A stretch of 16,821 nt of DNA from Candidatus Hodarchaeota archaeon (GCA_016840305.1 JAEOSP010000407.1:1-16821); one strand, 5' to 3'. Positions 8,191-15,221 are shown, numbered from the stretch's first letter. A program made the numbers and translations. The notes: a model not told the origin generated them from the letters alone.

Positions 8191-9552
8191 ATGTATTTAA
8201 CACCGTACGGTGGAGTAAATGAAATTGGAGGGAATTGTTTTCTACTTGAATCAGAAGAATCTCAAATTCTACTTGATTTTGGACGATCTTTTAAACAAGA
8301 AAGCATATATTTTTCTGGATATTTGCAACCACGGACTAGCCAAGGTTTAACAGATTTTTTTGAATTTGACACTCTTCCTCGAATTCAAGGCTTATATGAT
8401 GATTCGTTTAATGTTGATTTTGGGCGTGAAAGACAAATAATCAATGGTGTTTTCCTTTCACATGCACACATGGATCATTACGGCAATTTAAATCTCCTGC
8501 ACGAATCAATACCGATTCATATGGGTGAGACAGCTAAACTAATAATTCAATCAATACAAGAAACATCCAGGCCACGATTCGGACGACCTTTCATTAAACC
8601 TGCTTCTAAAGAAAGTCCTTCTAATATTCGAACTTTCAGAACAGGGGACAGTATACAGATATCAGATCTAAATATATTTCCAGTTCATGTTGATCATTCA
8701 ATACCGGGTTCTTATGGCTTTATAGTTGAAAATCGTAAGGAAGATTATGCAATTGGTTATTCAGGTGATATAAGATTGCATGGATGGAGAAAAGATTTAA
8801 CTAGAGACTTCATAAAGCTGGCCAGAGAGAAAAATGTTCATACTTTACTTATGGAGGGAACAAATGTGAGCGAGGATTTTGAAATGAATGAAGAAAAAGT
8901 TCAGAAAGATGTTTCAGAGGCTATTAAAAATACCGATGGATTAGCAATAGCAAATTACTCACTGAGGGACATAGATCGATTCAGATCATTCTATTTTTCA
9001 GCAAAAGAAAACTCAAGAAAGCTACTCATCAATTTTAAGCAAGCTCATCTCCTTAAAACATTACAAAGTGATAAGAATTTAGATATTCCTCCTTTAGAAG
9101 ATCCTAACATTGAAGTATATAGACGCCCAAAATCTCGCTATTATAAATGGGAACAAGAAATCCTAGACGGTTCAGAATTTAATATTATTAGCTCTCCAAA
9201 TTTTAATCAAGAGGAATACGTTTTTCATTGTGATTTTTGGAATTTGACAGATTTAATTGACATCCAACCTACTGATGCTTCGTATTTCTATTCCCATGGT
9301 GATCCATTTTCAGAGGAGGGAATAATAGATTTCAATCGAATGATGGAATGGGTAAAGAAATTCAAGCTACAATTTTACCAATTTCATGCGTCAGGTCATG
9401 CCCCGCAGAGTGAATTAAAACGTATCGTAGAAAGCATTGCACCAAAAGTCGTAATTCCTATACATAGTGAGGAGCCAGAGAGATACAAGAATTTAATAGA
9501 TTTACCTATATTACTTCCTTCTAGAGGTCATAGAATTACTCTAGGTAACTAA
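8191..9552 (+). CDS. RNase J-like metallo-beta-lactamase (probable beta-CASP) hydrolase
   Basis: A 453-residue metallo-beta-lactamase-fold hydrolase that most resembles RNase J-type ribonucleases. It opens with GGVNEIGGNCFLLE (7-20), as RNase J does. It then has the metal-binding SHAHMDH (90-96), HVDHSIP with H169, SGD with D193 (191-193), and the late HASGHAP...ELKRIVESIAPKVVIPIHSEEPE block with H403 and H425. The DRF-containing middle region would correspond to the beta-CASP insertion. A segment at about 33-82 between the first strand and the HxHxDH loop is longer than usual. At 453 aa it is near the size of archaeal RNase J and lacks the bacterial C-terminal domain. Expected activity is cytoplasmic two-zinc 5'-3' RNA exonuclease or endonuclease, although a DNA or other phosphodiester substrate is possible. 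The ATG at 8191 is preceded by tgaaggga. It is monocistronic. Confidence 0.85.
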   Translation: MYLTPYGGVNEIGGNCFLLESEESQILLDFGRSFKQESIYFSGYLQPRTSQGLTDFFEFDTLPRIQGLYDDSFNVDFGRERQIINGVFLSHAHMDHYGNLNLLHESIPIHMGETAKLIIQSIQETSRPRFGRPFIKPASKESPSNIRTFRTGDSIQISDLNIFPVHVDHSIPGSYGFIVENRKEDYAIGYSGDIRLHGWRKDLTRDFIKLAREKNVHTLLMEGTNVSEDFEMNEEKVQKDVSEAIKNTDGLAIANYSLRDIDRFRSFYFSAKENSRKLLINFKQAHLLKTLQSDKNLDIPPLEDPNIEVYRRPKSRYYKWEQEILDGSEFNIISSPNFNQEEYVFHCDFWNLTDLIDIQPTDASYFYSHGDPFSEEGIIDFNRMMEWVKKFKLQFYQFHASGHAPQSELKRIVESIAPKVVIPIHSEEPERYKNLIDLPILLPSRGHRITLGN

Positions 9553-9892
9553 TGTTTAAATTTCAACCTAATAAAGAGAGATTCCTTTTACTAAAGTTGT
9601 TAGAAATAGTTTTAAAGAATTTATTCATTCCTTTAGGGAATACGGAATTTTTGTGTTGTCTGACAAATTTCGTCAGGAAAATGGAAGAATAACATAACTT
9701 ATTTGAGTACAAGAATGAATATTCTTTTCAAAAATAAGGTTTAGATTCACAATTGAACAGCTCTTAGTAATGGAAAAGTTATAAAAGATGAATATTCCTC
9801 CGTTTTTTTAGGTTAGATTCTCATTTAATTGAGTGTCTCCCAATCACTTACAAAAAACTTGTATTTCATAAGTTAATTATGAGAGGATAACT
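9553..9892 (+). promoter_or_regulatory. Intergenic region and promoter/leader of acidic gene copy A
   Basis: This 340-bp stretch holds no gene. The left part (9553-9689) shows nothing recognisable. From about 9690 it matches the region before acidic gene copy B. The best promoter is TTATAAAA at 9779-9786, preceded by an A-rich tggaaaag that could be a BRE. The implied leader is about 85 nt. It contains a 21-nt block at 9810-9830 identical in both copies, and ends in GAGAGGA (9881-9887), an SD 5 nt before the ATG. Confidence 0.6.
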
Positions 9893-10102
9893 ATGAAGTA
9901 TAGACCTAATACAAAAGAGAAAGCAAGAAAAACCTATGAAAGCAACAAGAAACGTTGGCGTACAAAAGAGAGCTATAGGTGGAATAACGAATACTACGAT
10001 GATTATCACAAAGACGACTATAATGAAGACGACTACGACGACTTTGACGACTTTGATGACGAGGAGGATTATAAAGAATATCTAAAAGAAGATGATAACT
10101 AA
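9893..10102 (+). CDS. Small polyaspartate-tailed protein, copy A
   Basis: A 69-residue protein of no family I recognise. It is charge-segregated. The first 30 residues are basic and aromatic (MKYRPNTKEKARK, then WRTKESYRW). Residues 33-68 are acidic, with 21 Asp or Glu in 36 positions interrupted by Tyr and Phe. The acidic half is probably disordered, and there is no signal peptide or membrane segment. It is clearly a paralogue of the gene at 10850-11053: the MKY.PN.KEK start, the WR.KE.YRW core, EYYDDY.KDD and the DDEEDY..YL.ED ending are shared. That conservation, an SD (GAGAGGA) 5 nt upstream and a promoter at the same 114-nt offset argue that it is a real gene and not a low-complexity artefact. 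Possible roles, all inferred: nucleic-acid mimicry, chaperoning of a basic protein, or metal-ion buffering. Confidence 0.78.
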   Translation: MKYRPNTKEKARKTYESNKKRWRTKESYRWNNEYYDDYHKDDYNEDDYDDFDDFDDEEDYKEYLKEDDN

Positions 10103-10103
10103 A

Positions 10104-10145
10104 AACAGAAAATCTCTCTCTCACTCTTCTTTTCTTTTTTCTGTT
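10104..10145 (+). terminator. Probable terminator after acidic gene copy A
   Basis: Immediately after the stop codon, AACAGAAAA at 10104-10112 can pair perfectly with TTTTCTGTT at 10137-10145. The intervening strand is rich in pyrimidines with T-runs (10131-10140). T-runs of this kind end transcription in archaea, and the stem may or may not matter. Confidence 0.45.
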
Positions 10146-10159
10146 ATGAAGCATATTGG

Positions 10160-10335
10160 GTTTCTAAGGAAAACACTAAAGAATATTTCAATTCCGACAG
10201 TTATATCAAAAAATTCTATTACTCCAATCACGACATTACCAAAAAATAATGATGAAATTTGTCGTATCTCTCTTTCAGAAAATATTGCTAGCAACGGGTA
10301 AAACTAGTACTAAGGAAAAGCACTTCCTTATAGAG
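10160..10335 (-). pseudogene. Remnant of a second GT-C-like glycosyltransferase (C-terminal end only)
   Basis: Reading the - strand in one frame from about 10318 down to 10160 gives FYPLLAIFSEREIRQ, then SSLFF, VIGVIEFF, ITVGIEIFFS. This matches the last ~47 residues of the intact gene at 11436-12617 at roughly half of positions. Two TGG tryptophan codons of the intact gene are TAG here (10310-10312 and 10304-10306). Six bases (two codons) between them are missing, and the frame does not end at the original stop. Upstream of about 10335 the match fades. This is a dead paralogue left by the tandem duplication. It cannot encode a working enzyme, as all its catalytic N-terminal part is gone. Confidence 0.75.
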
Positions 10336-10735
10336 GCCATAAAATTACTCTTGGATACAATTGTTTTAACATCAACTCGATACAGACTATTCTCTTTTAC
10401 TAGAGTAAAGAGAAAGAGGTTTTAAGTTTTCTTTTCATTCCATTATTACATTGATGACTGATGATTAAGCAGAAGTACGTCCTTTCTCCAGATATCTATG
10501 TTATTCCAAGGATAGCAATTAACCAGGCATCTGTAGTAGAATCTTCTTGTAAGAAATATAATAATGCACTATTTGAATCCTGACATTATAAAAACAGCGT
10601 TTTCCTTCTTATGTTACACATAATCCAAACCATGAAAATAGGAGAGTAACTTAACCTGGTTGAGTACTAGAAAGAATATTCTTTTCCAAAATTGGGAATA
10701 GGTTAACTAAAGAACAGCTCTTAAAAATGGAAAGG
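10336..10735. other. Gene-free spacer with a hairpin and start of duplicate copy B
   Basis: No coding region or RNA gene is visible. A strong inverted repeat sits at 10390-10413: TTCTCTTTTACT pairs with AGTAAAGAGAA with one bulged T and a 1-2 nt loop. The stretch probably held the rest of the lost glycosyltransferase copy, but I cannot align it. From about 10646 rightward it aligns with 9690 onward, marking the left edge of copy B. Confidence 0.5.
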
Positions 10736-10743
10736 TTATAATA
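10736..10743 (+). promoter_or_regulatory. TATA box of acidic gene copy B
   Basis: TTATAATA preceded by purine-rich tggaaagg, in the same context as the copy A element and at the same 114-nt distance from the start codon. The identical 21-nt leader block of copy A recurs at 10767-10787. Confidence 0.6.
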
Positions 10744-10849
10744 GATGATTGTTCCCACGTTTTAGCAGGTTAGATTCTCATTTAATTTAGCTTCTCCGAG
10801 TTTCTTCCAAAAAATAGATATTTCATTAGTCAATAAAGAGAGGATAACA

Positions 10850-11053
10850 ATGAAGTATGGACCAAATTCAAAAGAGAAAGAAAAAAAAACTGAAAACGAT
10901 AACAAGAATCATTGGCGTTTAAAAGAGAACTATAGGTGGAGTGATGAATATTACGATGATTATTACAAAGACGACGACGATTATGATGATGACGACGACG
11001 ACTACGATGACGAGGAGGATTATAGAGATTACTTAGAAGAAGATAATAACTGA
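10850..11053 (+). CDS. Small polyaspartate-tailed protein, copy B
   Basis: A 67-residue paralogue of the product of 9893-10102, with no recognised family. The N-terminal 30 residues are Lys-rich and end in HWRLKENYRW. Residues 32-65 hold 23 Asp or Glu of 34, including a run of six consecutive aspartates (46-51), with tyrosines spaced through it. The tail is more strictly aspartate than in copy A, encoded by mixed GAT and GAC codons. The DNA is thus not a pure microsatellite, although slippage may have changed its length. The SD GAGAGGA is 5 nt from the ATG, as in copy A. The lysine-rich mini-gene follows 70 bp downstream on the same strand, so the two may be one transcript producing a polyanion and a polycation. 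Function unknown. Confidence 0.8.
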   Translation: MKYGPNSKEKEKKTENDNKNHWRLKENYRWSDEYYDDYYKDDDDYDDDDDDYDDEEDYRDYLEEDNN

Positions 11054-11123
11054 AAATGATTCTCCCACAGAGCTAATGTACCACTCTTAATTTCTAAAAA
11101 CAAACAAAATCAAGGTGAATAAC

Positions 11124-11219
11124 ATGGCCAAGAAGAAAAAATCAACGAAAAAGAAAACTGAGACAAATAAAACCGAAACAAAGAAAACAGGCAAGAAAAA
11201 AACAGGGAAAAAGAAATAA
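11124..11219 (+). CDS. 31-residue lysine-rich mini-protein
   Basis: The reading frame starts MAKKKKSTKKKTETNK and ends TGKKKTGKKK: 16 of 31 residues are lysine, and the rest are almost all Thr, Glu, Gly and Ser. An excellent archaeal SD (AAGGTGA at 11112-11118) lies 5 nt before the ATG, which is the main reason to believe it is translated. It resembles a free histone-tail or DNA-compacting peptide in composition only. It lies 70 bp after the polyaspartate gene on the same strand, suggesting co-expression of oppositely charged partners. It is absent from the decayed duplicate. Composition this simple can arise by chance in A-rich DNA, so moderate confidence is appropriate. Confidence 0.6.
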   Translation: MAKKKKSTKKKTETNKTETKKTGKKKTGKKK

Positions 11220-11400
11220 GCAGAATATTATCTCCCCCACGCTTCTTTCCCTCATTTCAGTCATTCAGCATATTGGGTGATCTTGAGTTTACTCAATATA
11301 CTAATTTTTCTCCACAATTTATTAACAAGATTTGGAAAAAAATGTAGGAACAGATAGAACCAATTCAAATGATAAATTTGTGATGAATTCTCAGAAATGC

Positions 11401-11409
11401 AAAAAAAAA
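11401..11409 (-). terminator. Oligo-T terminator of glycosyltransferase gene
   Basis: Nine consecutive A residues on the + strand read as T9 on the - strand, 27 bp past the glycosyltransferase stop. This is the usual form of an archaeal intrinsic terminator. Confidence 0.5.
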
Positions 11410-11435
11410 CTGAAATTTTCTAGGAAAATATTATC

Positions 11436-12617
11436 CTATTCAAAATAGCTGAAGAATGTCTCAAATCCAACCGTCATGTGAATAAAGTCTATTATTCCAA
11501 TAGTGAAAGTAAGAATAAACAGTAACGTGAAAATTCTTCTCTCACTTTCAGGAAGTATCGCTAGCAATGGGTAAAACCATAACCAGTACCAAGGAAAGGC
11601 TGTAGCATATATTTTTAAAAAAATCAATAAAAAGAGTAATGGTAACCAATATGCTCTTTGGAGTATTCCTTGGATATCAAAAGAAATTCGTTTTTCTTCA
11701 AAAATCGGTTTTAACCAAAGGAAGAATCCTAAAAGTAATATTCCAGTTGAAAGTAATGAAGATATATAGAGCTCTGATAATAATAAAGGATTAGAGGGAA
11801 TTTGACCAGAGTACAACCTCAAATTACCGAAAAAACCGAAATATCTCAAAATAAAATTCGACCATAAAAGTGGAAAAGAGAGTAACAAAATTGTCAAGAT
11901 CAATGCAGCTAAACCTGAAAGCATTTTTTTCCAATATTTATAATCCCTAAGCAAGATATAAGGGAGGACAAGCAATGATACGTATTTCCAATGAAAACCA
12001 AGACCAATGGCTATATAGCTCGCATATGGTTTGTATGTATAAAGTACAAGTGGAAAAAATAAGAAAAAATTCGTGATGGCGGTGGATTGTCCTTCAATTG
12101 CTGAAAATGGAATTGTTAATAACAAATAACCTACAAGAAATAGCTTATCAAAATCTTTCAACTCGTTACCATTGTTCCCTTCTGATGAACTGCGTTTAAG
12201 TAAAATAAATAGCAGGACACAATTTATTACATCAAAAAACGAAAGAACCCATTTTATTGTTATTTGTGGGAATGGAAGAAGTACCATCCCTGCCCAGAAT
12301 AGCAATTGAATTGTCGGATAATCATAAGTAGTGTTCTCGTAGGCTAAAAGTCCAGAAGTAGGATCCCCAATGGAATAATTTGGATCGATATCTAATGGGG
12401 TAAGATCATAAACTTGAAAACCATGTTCCCAAAAAGCTTGTCCATAAAAGATGTTTCTTTCAAAGTCACTAGTAAAAAGAGGAGTAATTATTGCTCCTAG
12501 CAATATATGGAGGAAGATTATGGCTAGAAAAACATATTTTAGATTTCCAAGAGTTTTTATCATCAAATTGAGGTAGGATTGTCCTTCAATTTTTTTCTCT
12601 AGAAGTTTCTTATACAT
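11436..12617 (-). CDS. Multi-pass GT-C-fold glycosyltransferase-like membrane protein
   Basis: A 393-residue integral membrane protein with about nine to eleven hydrophobic segments, beginning near 26-46. The first outside loop has TSDFERNIFYGQAFWEHGFQVY (about 49-70), split here only for description. Its acidic DFE sits where GT-C enzymes (PIG-M/ALG and DUF2029/GT87 types) keep a catalytic Asp/Glu. YDYPTIQLL (98-106) and GFHWKYVSLLVLPY (207-220) are also typical. The likely role is transfer of a sugar, possibly mannose, from a polyprenyl-phosphate donor to a lipid or glycan. Donor and acceptor are unknown. The ATG at 12617 has GGAAGATGG just upstream. The gene is monocistronic and convergent with the acidic and lysine-rich mini-genes. 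A half-erased paralogue lies at 10160-10335. Confidence 0.75.
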   Translation of the reverse strand: MYKKLLEKKIEGQSYLNLMIKTLGNLKYVFLAIIFLHILLGAIITPLFTSDFERNIFYGQAFWEHGFQVYDLTPLDIDPNYSIGDPTSGLLAYENTTYDYPTIQLLFWAGMVLLPFPQITIKWVLSFFDVINCVLLFILLKRSSSEGNNGNELKDFDKLFLVGYLLLTIPFSAIEGQSTAITNFFLFFPLVLYTYKPYASYIAIGLGFHWKYVSLLVLPYILLRDYKYWKKMLSGLAALILTILLLSFPLLWSNFILRYFGFFGNLRLYSGQIPSNPLLLSELYISSLLSTGILLLGFFLWLKPIFEEKRISFDIQGILQRAYWLPLLFLLIFLKIYATAFPWYWLWFYPLLAILPESERRIFTLLFILTFTIGIIDFIHMTVGFETFFSYFE

Positions 12618-13047
12618 TATCCATCTTCCAAGCTAAGAGAGTTCACTATTAGTTTTGAGAACGGAGATTTTTAAAAACTCCCTGTTCACTCCAACTGTGT
12701 GAGTCAGTTCCTGAATAATATCTTAAATTAAAATTGTTCTTTAGAAGCATCACCATGAAAAAAATGCTAAAAGCAGAAATGAAAAAACAGGAGGAGAGAA
12801 AATCATACTAAATCTTTAGAAACGTCGTAAAAATTTTACTATACAAGCTGTACAGGCATATTATGGGCATGTTAATTTATGTCGGATATTTCAAATTTCG
12901 AATTATTTATATTCTTCAATATTTAAGATTTAAAGCAAATACCATTTTTCATCAGAGGGTTTTCTACTGCGTTCCATTTTCGATTCTTTTGAACAGGGCA
13001 AAAAAAACGCTCAGCAATATAGAAAATCCTTTGATCGTTCTCAAAAC
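12618..13047. other. 430-bp intergenic region with divergent promoters
   Basis: No convincing gene. The palindromic TTTTTAAAAA at 12668-12677 is the best TATA element for the glycosyltransferase, about 55 bp before its start. An 8-bp palindrome CTGTACAG lies near 12848-12855. An A/T-rich caatatag at about 13014-13021 sits 27-34 nt before the ATPase start codon, where a leaderless promoter would lie. Small reading frames here lack SD sites. Confidence 0.45.
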
Positions 13048-14157
13048 ATGTTAAATATCTTTGAAGATGATTTCGTATCTTCAAATTTTAATACTTGCCT
13101 TATTACTAGTGAAATTGACCGTCTAAGTGAACATAGTCTTGGACCAAGAGTTTCCAAAGAATTTTCACATGAAAGTGAAATTGTTGCTATAATAGGCCCT
13201 CAAAGGATTGGGAAAACGACTGCTGCTATGTTTCTTTCTCATGAATTAAACAAAGCATATGGTCCCCATTATTCTCAATACATCCATCACAGCGAAAAAT
13301 TTTGGGATTGGTGGGAGACCACAGATTTCCATAACACACAGGTACTGTTTTTTGACGGCATCTTTTCTATCTGGAATAATTTAACTAAGCAATCCTTAAT
13401 TGATATCGAAAGTCGATCTCGATACGATAAAGTTGTTATCGTTGTAATTCTAAGTACGATTGAATACAAAATGTTGGAATTGCACGGAAAGAAGTCTAAA
13501 CCTTTAATTTTTGGAAAAAAACCCTTCAAATTCTACTTCAAGAAACCATATCCTAGTGAAATTGAACAGATGCTGAAATTAAGAATGGAAACCCTTGGTA
13601 ACAAAAATTTACTGTCTAATGATATCATTAAGTCCATAGGCATCCTTTCTTTAGGCCTTCCTGGATTGGCGTTATGGCTTACACGCCAGCTCCCATTTTT
13701 GGAAGATGAGGATAATGAAATAAAATCTCCATCTCTCGAAGAGTTTCTAATTGTCGTTAAACGTCTTGGATTTCTTCTAGCTGTAAGTATTGTTGAAGAT
13801 AATAACCTTCAGGTATCACAAGAGTTGAAATCAAAACCCAAGAAGATAACTTGGCCAATAATTGCCCCTTTAAACGAAATTTCATCTTCTTTTTCCCAAT
13901 CACTTAAAGGAATGAAGAAAATTTCCAATTCCAGACTTCCTATCTTAGAAGAGATGATAATTCTAAATCATATTGAGGGAACGATCAAACGATCCGAACT
14001 CCAAGAGCGTACTGGTATAAAAGACTCTTCATTAACATATCAATGCCAGAATTTGATAAAAGAAGACATTGTAACGTATTTCAGGGAAGGCCGTGAAGTT
14101 TATTACCAACTCACATCTCCAATAAAAGAAGCAATCGAGTTAATGTTCTTCGATTAA
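13048..14157 (+). CDS. Archaeal P-loop (AAA+/STAND-like) ATPase with C-terminal winged helix
   Basis: A 369-residue protein with Walker A GPQRIGKTT at 50-58 and a hydrophobic strand ending in FFDG (101-104) as probable Walker B. The second acidic residue expected there is a glycine. SLGLPGLALWL (201-211) matches the GxP sensor-II-like motif of archaeal STAND/AAA+ proteins. Residues about 296-360 form a winged helix-turn-helix (KRSELQERTGIKDSSLTYQC, then LIKEDIV...REGREVYYQLT), suggesting DNA binding. The group resembles the many archaeal Orc/Cdc6-related or MarR-tailed ATPases of unknown role. Start: no other ATG, GTG or TTG occurs in frame above 13048, and no SD is present. A TATA-like sequence about 30 nt upstream points to a leaderless mRNA. 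Its stop lies 26 bp from the convergent gene. Confidence 0.82.
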   Translation: MLNIFEDDFVSSNFNTCLITSEIDRLSEHSLGPRVSKEFSHESEIVAIIGPQRIGKTTAAMFLSHELNKAYGPHYSQYIHHSEKFWDWWETTDFHNTQVLFFDGIFSIWNNLTKQSLIDIESRSRYDKVVIVVILSTIEYKMLELHGKKSKPLIFGKKPFKFYFKKPYPSEIEQMLKLRMETLGNKNLLSNDIIKSIGILSLGLPGLALWLTRQLPFLEDEDNEIKSPSLEEFLIVVKRLGFLLAVSIVEDNNLQVSQELKSKPKKITWPIIAPLNEISSSFSQSLKGMKKISNSRLPILEEMIILNHIEGTIKRSELQERTGIKDSSLTYQCQNLIKEDIVTYFREGREVYYQLTSPIKEAIELMFFD

Positions 14158-14169
14158 TTATCGGAAATT

Positions 14170-14181
14170 AGGGAATTCCCT
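14170..14181. terminator. Palindrome between convergent stop codons
   Basis: AGGGAATTCCCT is a perfect 12-bp palindrome lying wholly in the 26-bp gap between the ATPase and PPDK-like stops. Its place suggests a bidirectional 3' end or a protein site. It lacks a loop and T-run, so function is uncertain. Confidence 0.3.
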
Positions 14182-14183
14182 TA

Positions 14184-15200
14184 TTACTCCTCTGATTCGC
14201 CTATTTTTCTAAGATTTCTATGAACAGAAAGAGGAATTGCATCAAGTAACCAGAGTGTTCCTTCTTCATCAAAAATGAACTCAACATTATATCCTATTTC
14301 AAAATCTTCGTGCATTTTTTTTGCTAATTGGACTAACGTCGAAATTTGTTGCTCATTCAAGGATAATGTCTTTACTTTTGCTGGATCATTCTCTATAATG
14401 GTTTGTTGAGTTACCCCTGGTGATATGTGTGAGATTTTCTCCTTGTAAGCATTATAAATTTCAATTGGTTCTCCCACTTTTTCTGTTTCATCAATTACAA
14501 TATGATCACATACAATTCCATCTTCGGATTGATAAACCAGAGAACCCCAGTTGGATCTAATACAAATACGATTTTCGTGCTCTCCTTTCTCCACAGTAAG
14601 AACACCAGATATTTCTGCTTGTTTCATCTCTTCAATAATTACTGCGACCCATACACTATCTGGCGGCAGACCAACTTCAATTAAGTCCCTAATTACATCA
14701 GCAGTGTATGCTGAAGACCAACAATTTTTAACAACACGAATTATTTTCCCAATATCGTTCATATGGAAAAATACTCCTCTTCCTGAGCATACATGTCTTG
14801 AAGAGCCTTCTACACTAGCTGAGGTCCTTATTATAAGTGCTTGAGAATCTATCTGATCTAAGAGTGATGTAATTCCCGTAGCGATTGAATTTGCCATTTG
14901 CATGGGAACTGGACTAAAATTAATTAGATCTTGAATTTCCTGAGAAGTTTCTGTTAAATTTGCATTTGTAACTTCTCGGACTAGATGATCAATTCTTTTA
15001 TTCCCTACAGTTGTATTTAGATAACGTTTGAAGATTTTTGTTGAAATTACTATGCCATTAGGAACATGGTAACCCTTTGCCATCAAACGTGACAATGAAC
15101 AAGCTCTATCCCCGAATGTATCGGCACGAGCATAATCAACTTCTGACAATTTAAGAATAGGTTCTGAATCATACAAATTAAAATACGTTCCTAATCCCAT
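14184..15200 (-). CDS. Stand-alone PEP synthase/PPDK N-terminal (ATP-grasp) domain-like protein
   Basis: A 338-residue protein matching only the nucleotide-binding N-terminal domain of pyruvate phosphate dikinase and PEP synthase. Visible family features: GDRACSLSRLMAKGYHVPNG (30-49), the IRTSASVEGSSRHVCSGRG region (124-142; family RSSA.ED...SFAG), CWSSAY (160-165), VAVIIEEM...EISGVL (185-201) and YNVEFIFDEEG...LLDAIPL (304-324; family DIEW...QARP). No phosphohistidine or PEP-binding domain follows, while full enzymes exceed 750 residues. Several conserved positions differ: the QxRP arginine is isoleucine in DAIP, and GLGE is replaced by NWGS. It may work with separately encoded domains, phosphorylate another substrate, or have lost catalysis. 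The ATG at 15200 has no SD. cttaaataaag at 15222-15232 reads as a TATA-like element about 22-32 nt upstream, so the mRNA is probably leaderless. Confidence 0.8.
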   Translation of the reverse strand: MGLGTYFNLYDSEPILKLSEVDYARADTFGDRACSLSRLMAKGYHVPNGIVISTKIFKRYLNTTVGNKRIDHLVREVTNANLTETSQEIQDLINFSPVPMQMANSIATGITSLLDQIDSQALIIRTSASVEGSSRHVCSGRGVFFHMNDIGKIIRVVKNCWSSAYTADVIRDLIEVGLPPDSVWVAVIIEEMKQAEISGVLTVEKGEHENRICIRSNWGSLVYQSEDGIVCDHIVIDETEKVGEPIEIYNAYKEKISHISPGVTQQTIIENDPAKVKTLSLNEQQISTLVQLAKKMHEDFEIGYNVEFIFDEEGTLWLLDAIPLSVHRNLRKIGESEE

Positions 15201-15221
15201 AGATCGCGATATTAAGAGAAA

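Larger units (their letters stand above)
9690..10335. repeat. Tandem segmental duplication, copy A (decayed)
   Basis: Contains the promoter and leader, acidic gene A, and the glycosyltransferase remnant, in the same order and orientation as copy B (about 10646-11610 and onward into the intact glycosyltransferase). Matching blocks include the leader, the acidic gene, the agcatattgggt motif (10150-10161 here, 11269-11280 in copy B), and the glycosyltransferase 3' end (10210-10316 against about 11486-11596). Copy A lacks the lysine-rich mini-gene. Confidence 0.75.
10646..11610. repeat. Tandem segmental duplication, copy B (intact)
   Basis: The intact counterpart of 9690-10335, with acidic gene B, the lysine-rich mini-gene and the 3' end of the working glycosyltransferase. 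The limits are where eye alignment fades. The original unit probably also covered the rest of the glycosyltransferase to about 12617, which would explain the remnant in copy A. Confidence 0.72.

Noticed and set aside
9906..10154. Arg/Ser-rich - strand frame opposite acidic gene A
   Set aside because: Antisense shadow of the Asp/Tyr codons. No start signal.
10092..10301. A 69-residue + strand frame after acidic gene A
   Set aside because: It runs antisense across the glycosyltransferase remnant, has no SD, and is explained by that pseudogene.
10970..11045. GAT/GAC repeats as a microsatellite or CRISPR-like array
   Set aside because: The repeat is coding polyaspartate with mixed codons, conserved in the paralogue. 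There are no spacers.
12755..12811. An 18-codon Lys/Glu-rich frame (MKKMLKAEMKKQEE...)
   Set aside because: No SD site and A-rich composition. Unlike the 31-residue gene at 11124 there is no supporting signal.
12863..13054. A 63-residue + strand reading frame overlapping the ATPase start by 7 bases
   Set aside because: No SD, no recognisable domain, composition like non-coding AT-rich DNA. The overlap is probably chance, though a weak TATA-like sequence lies upstream.
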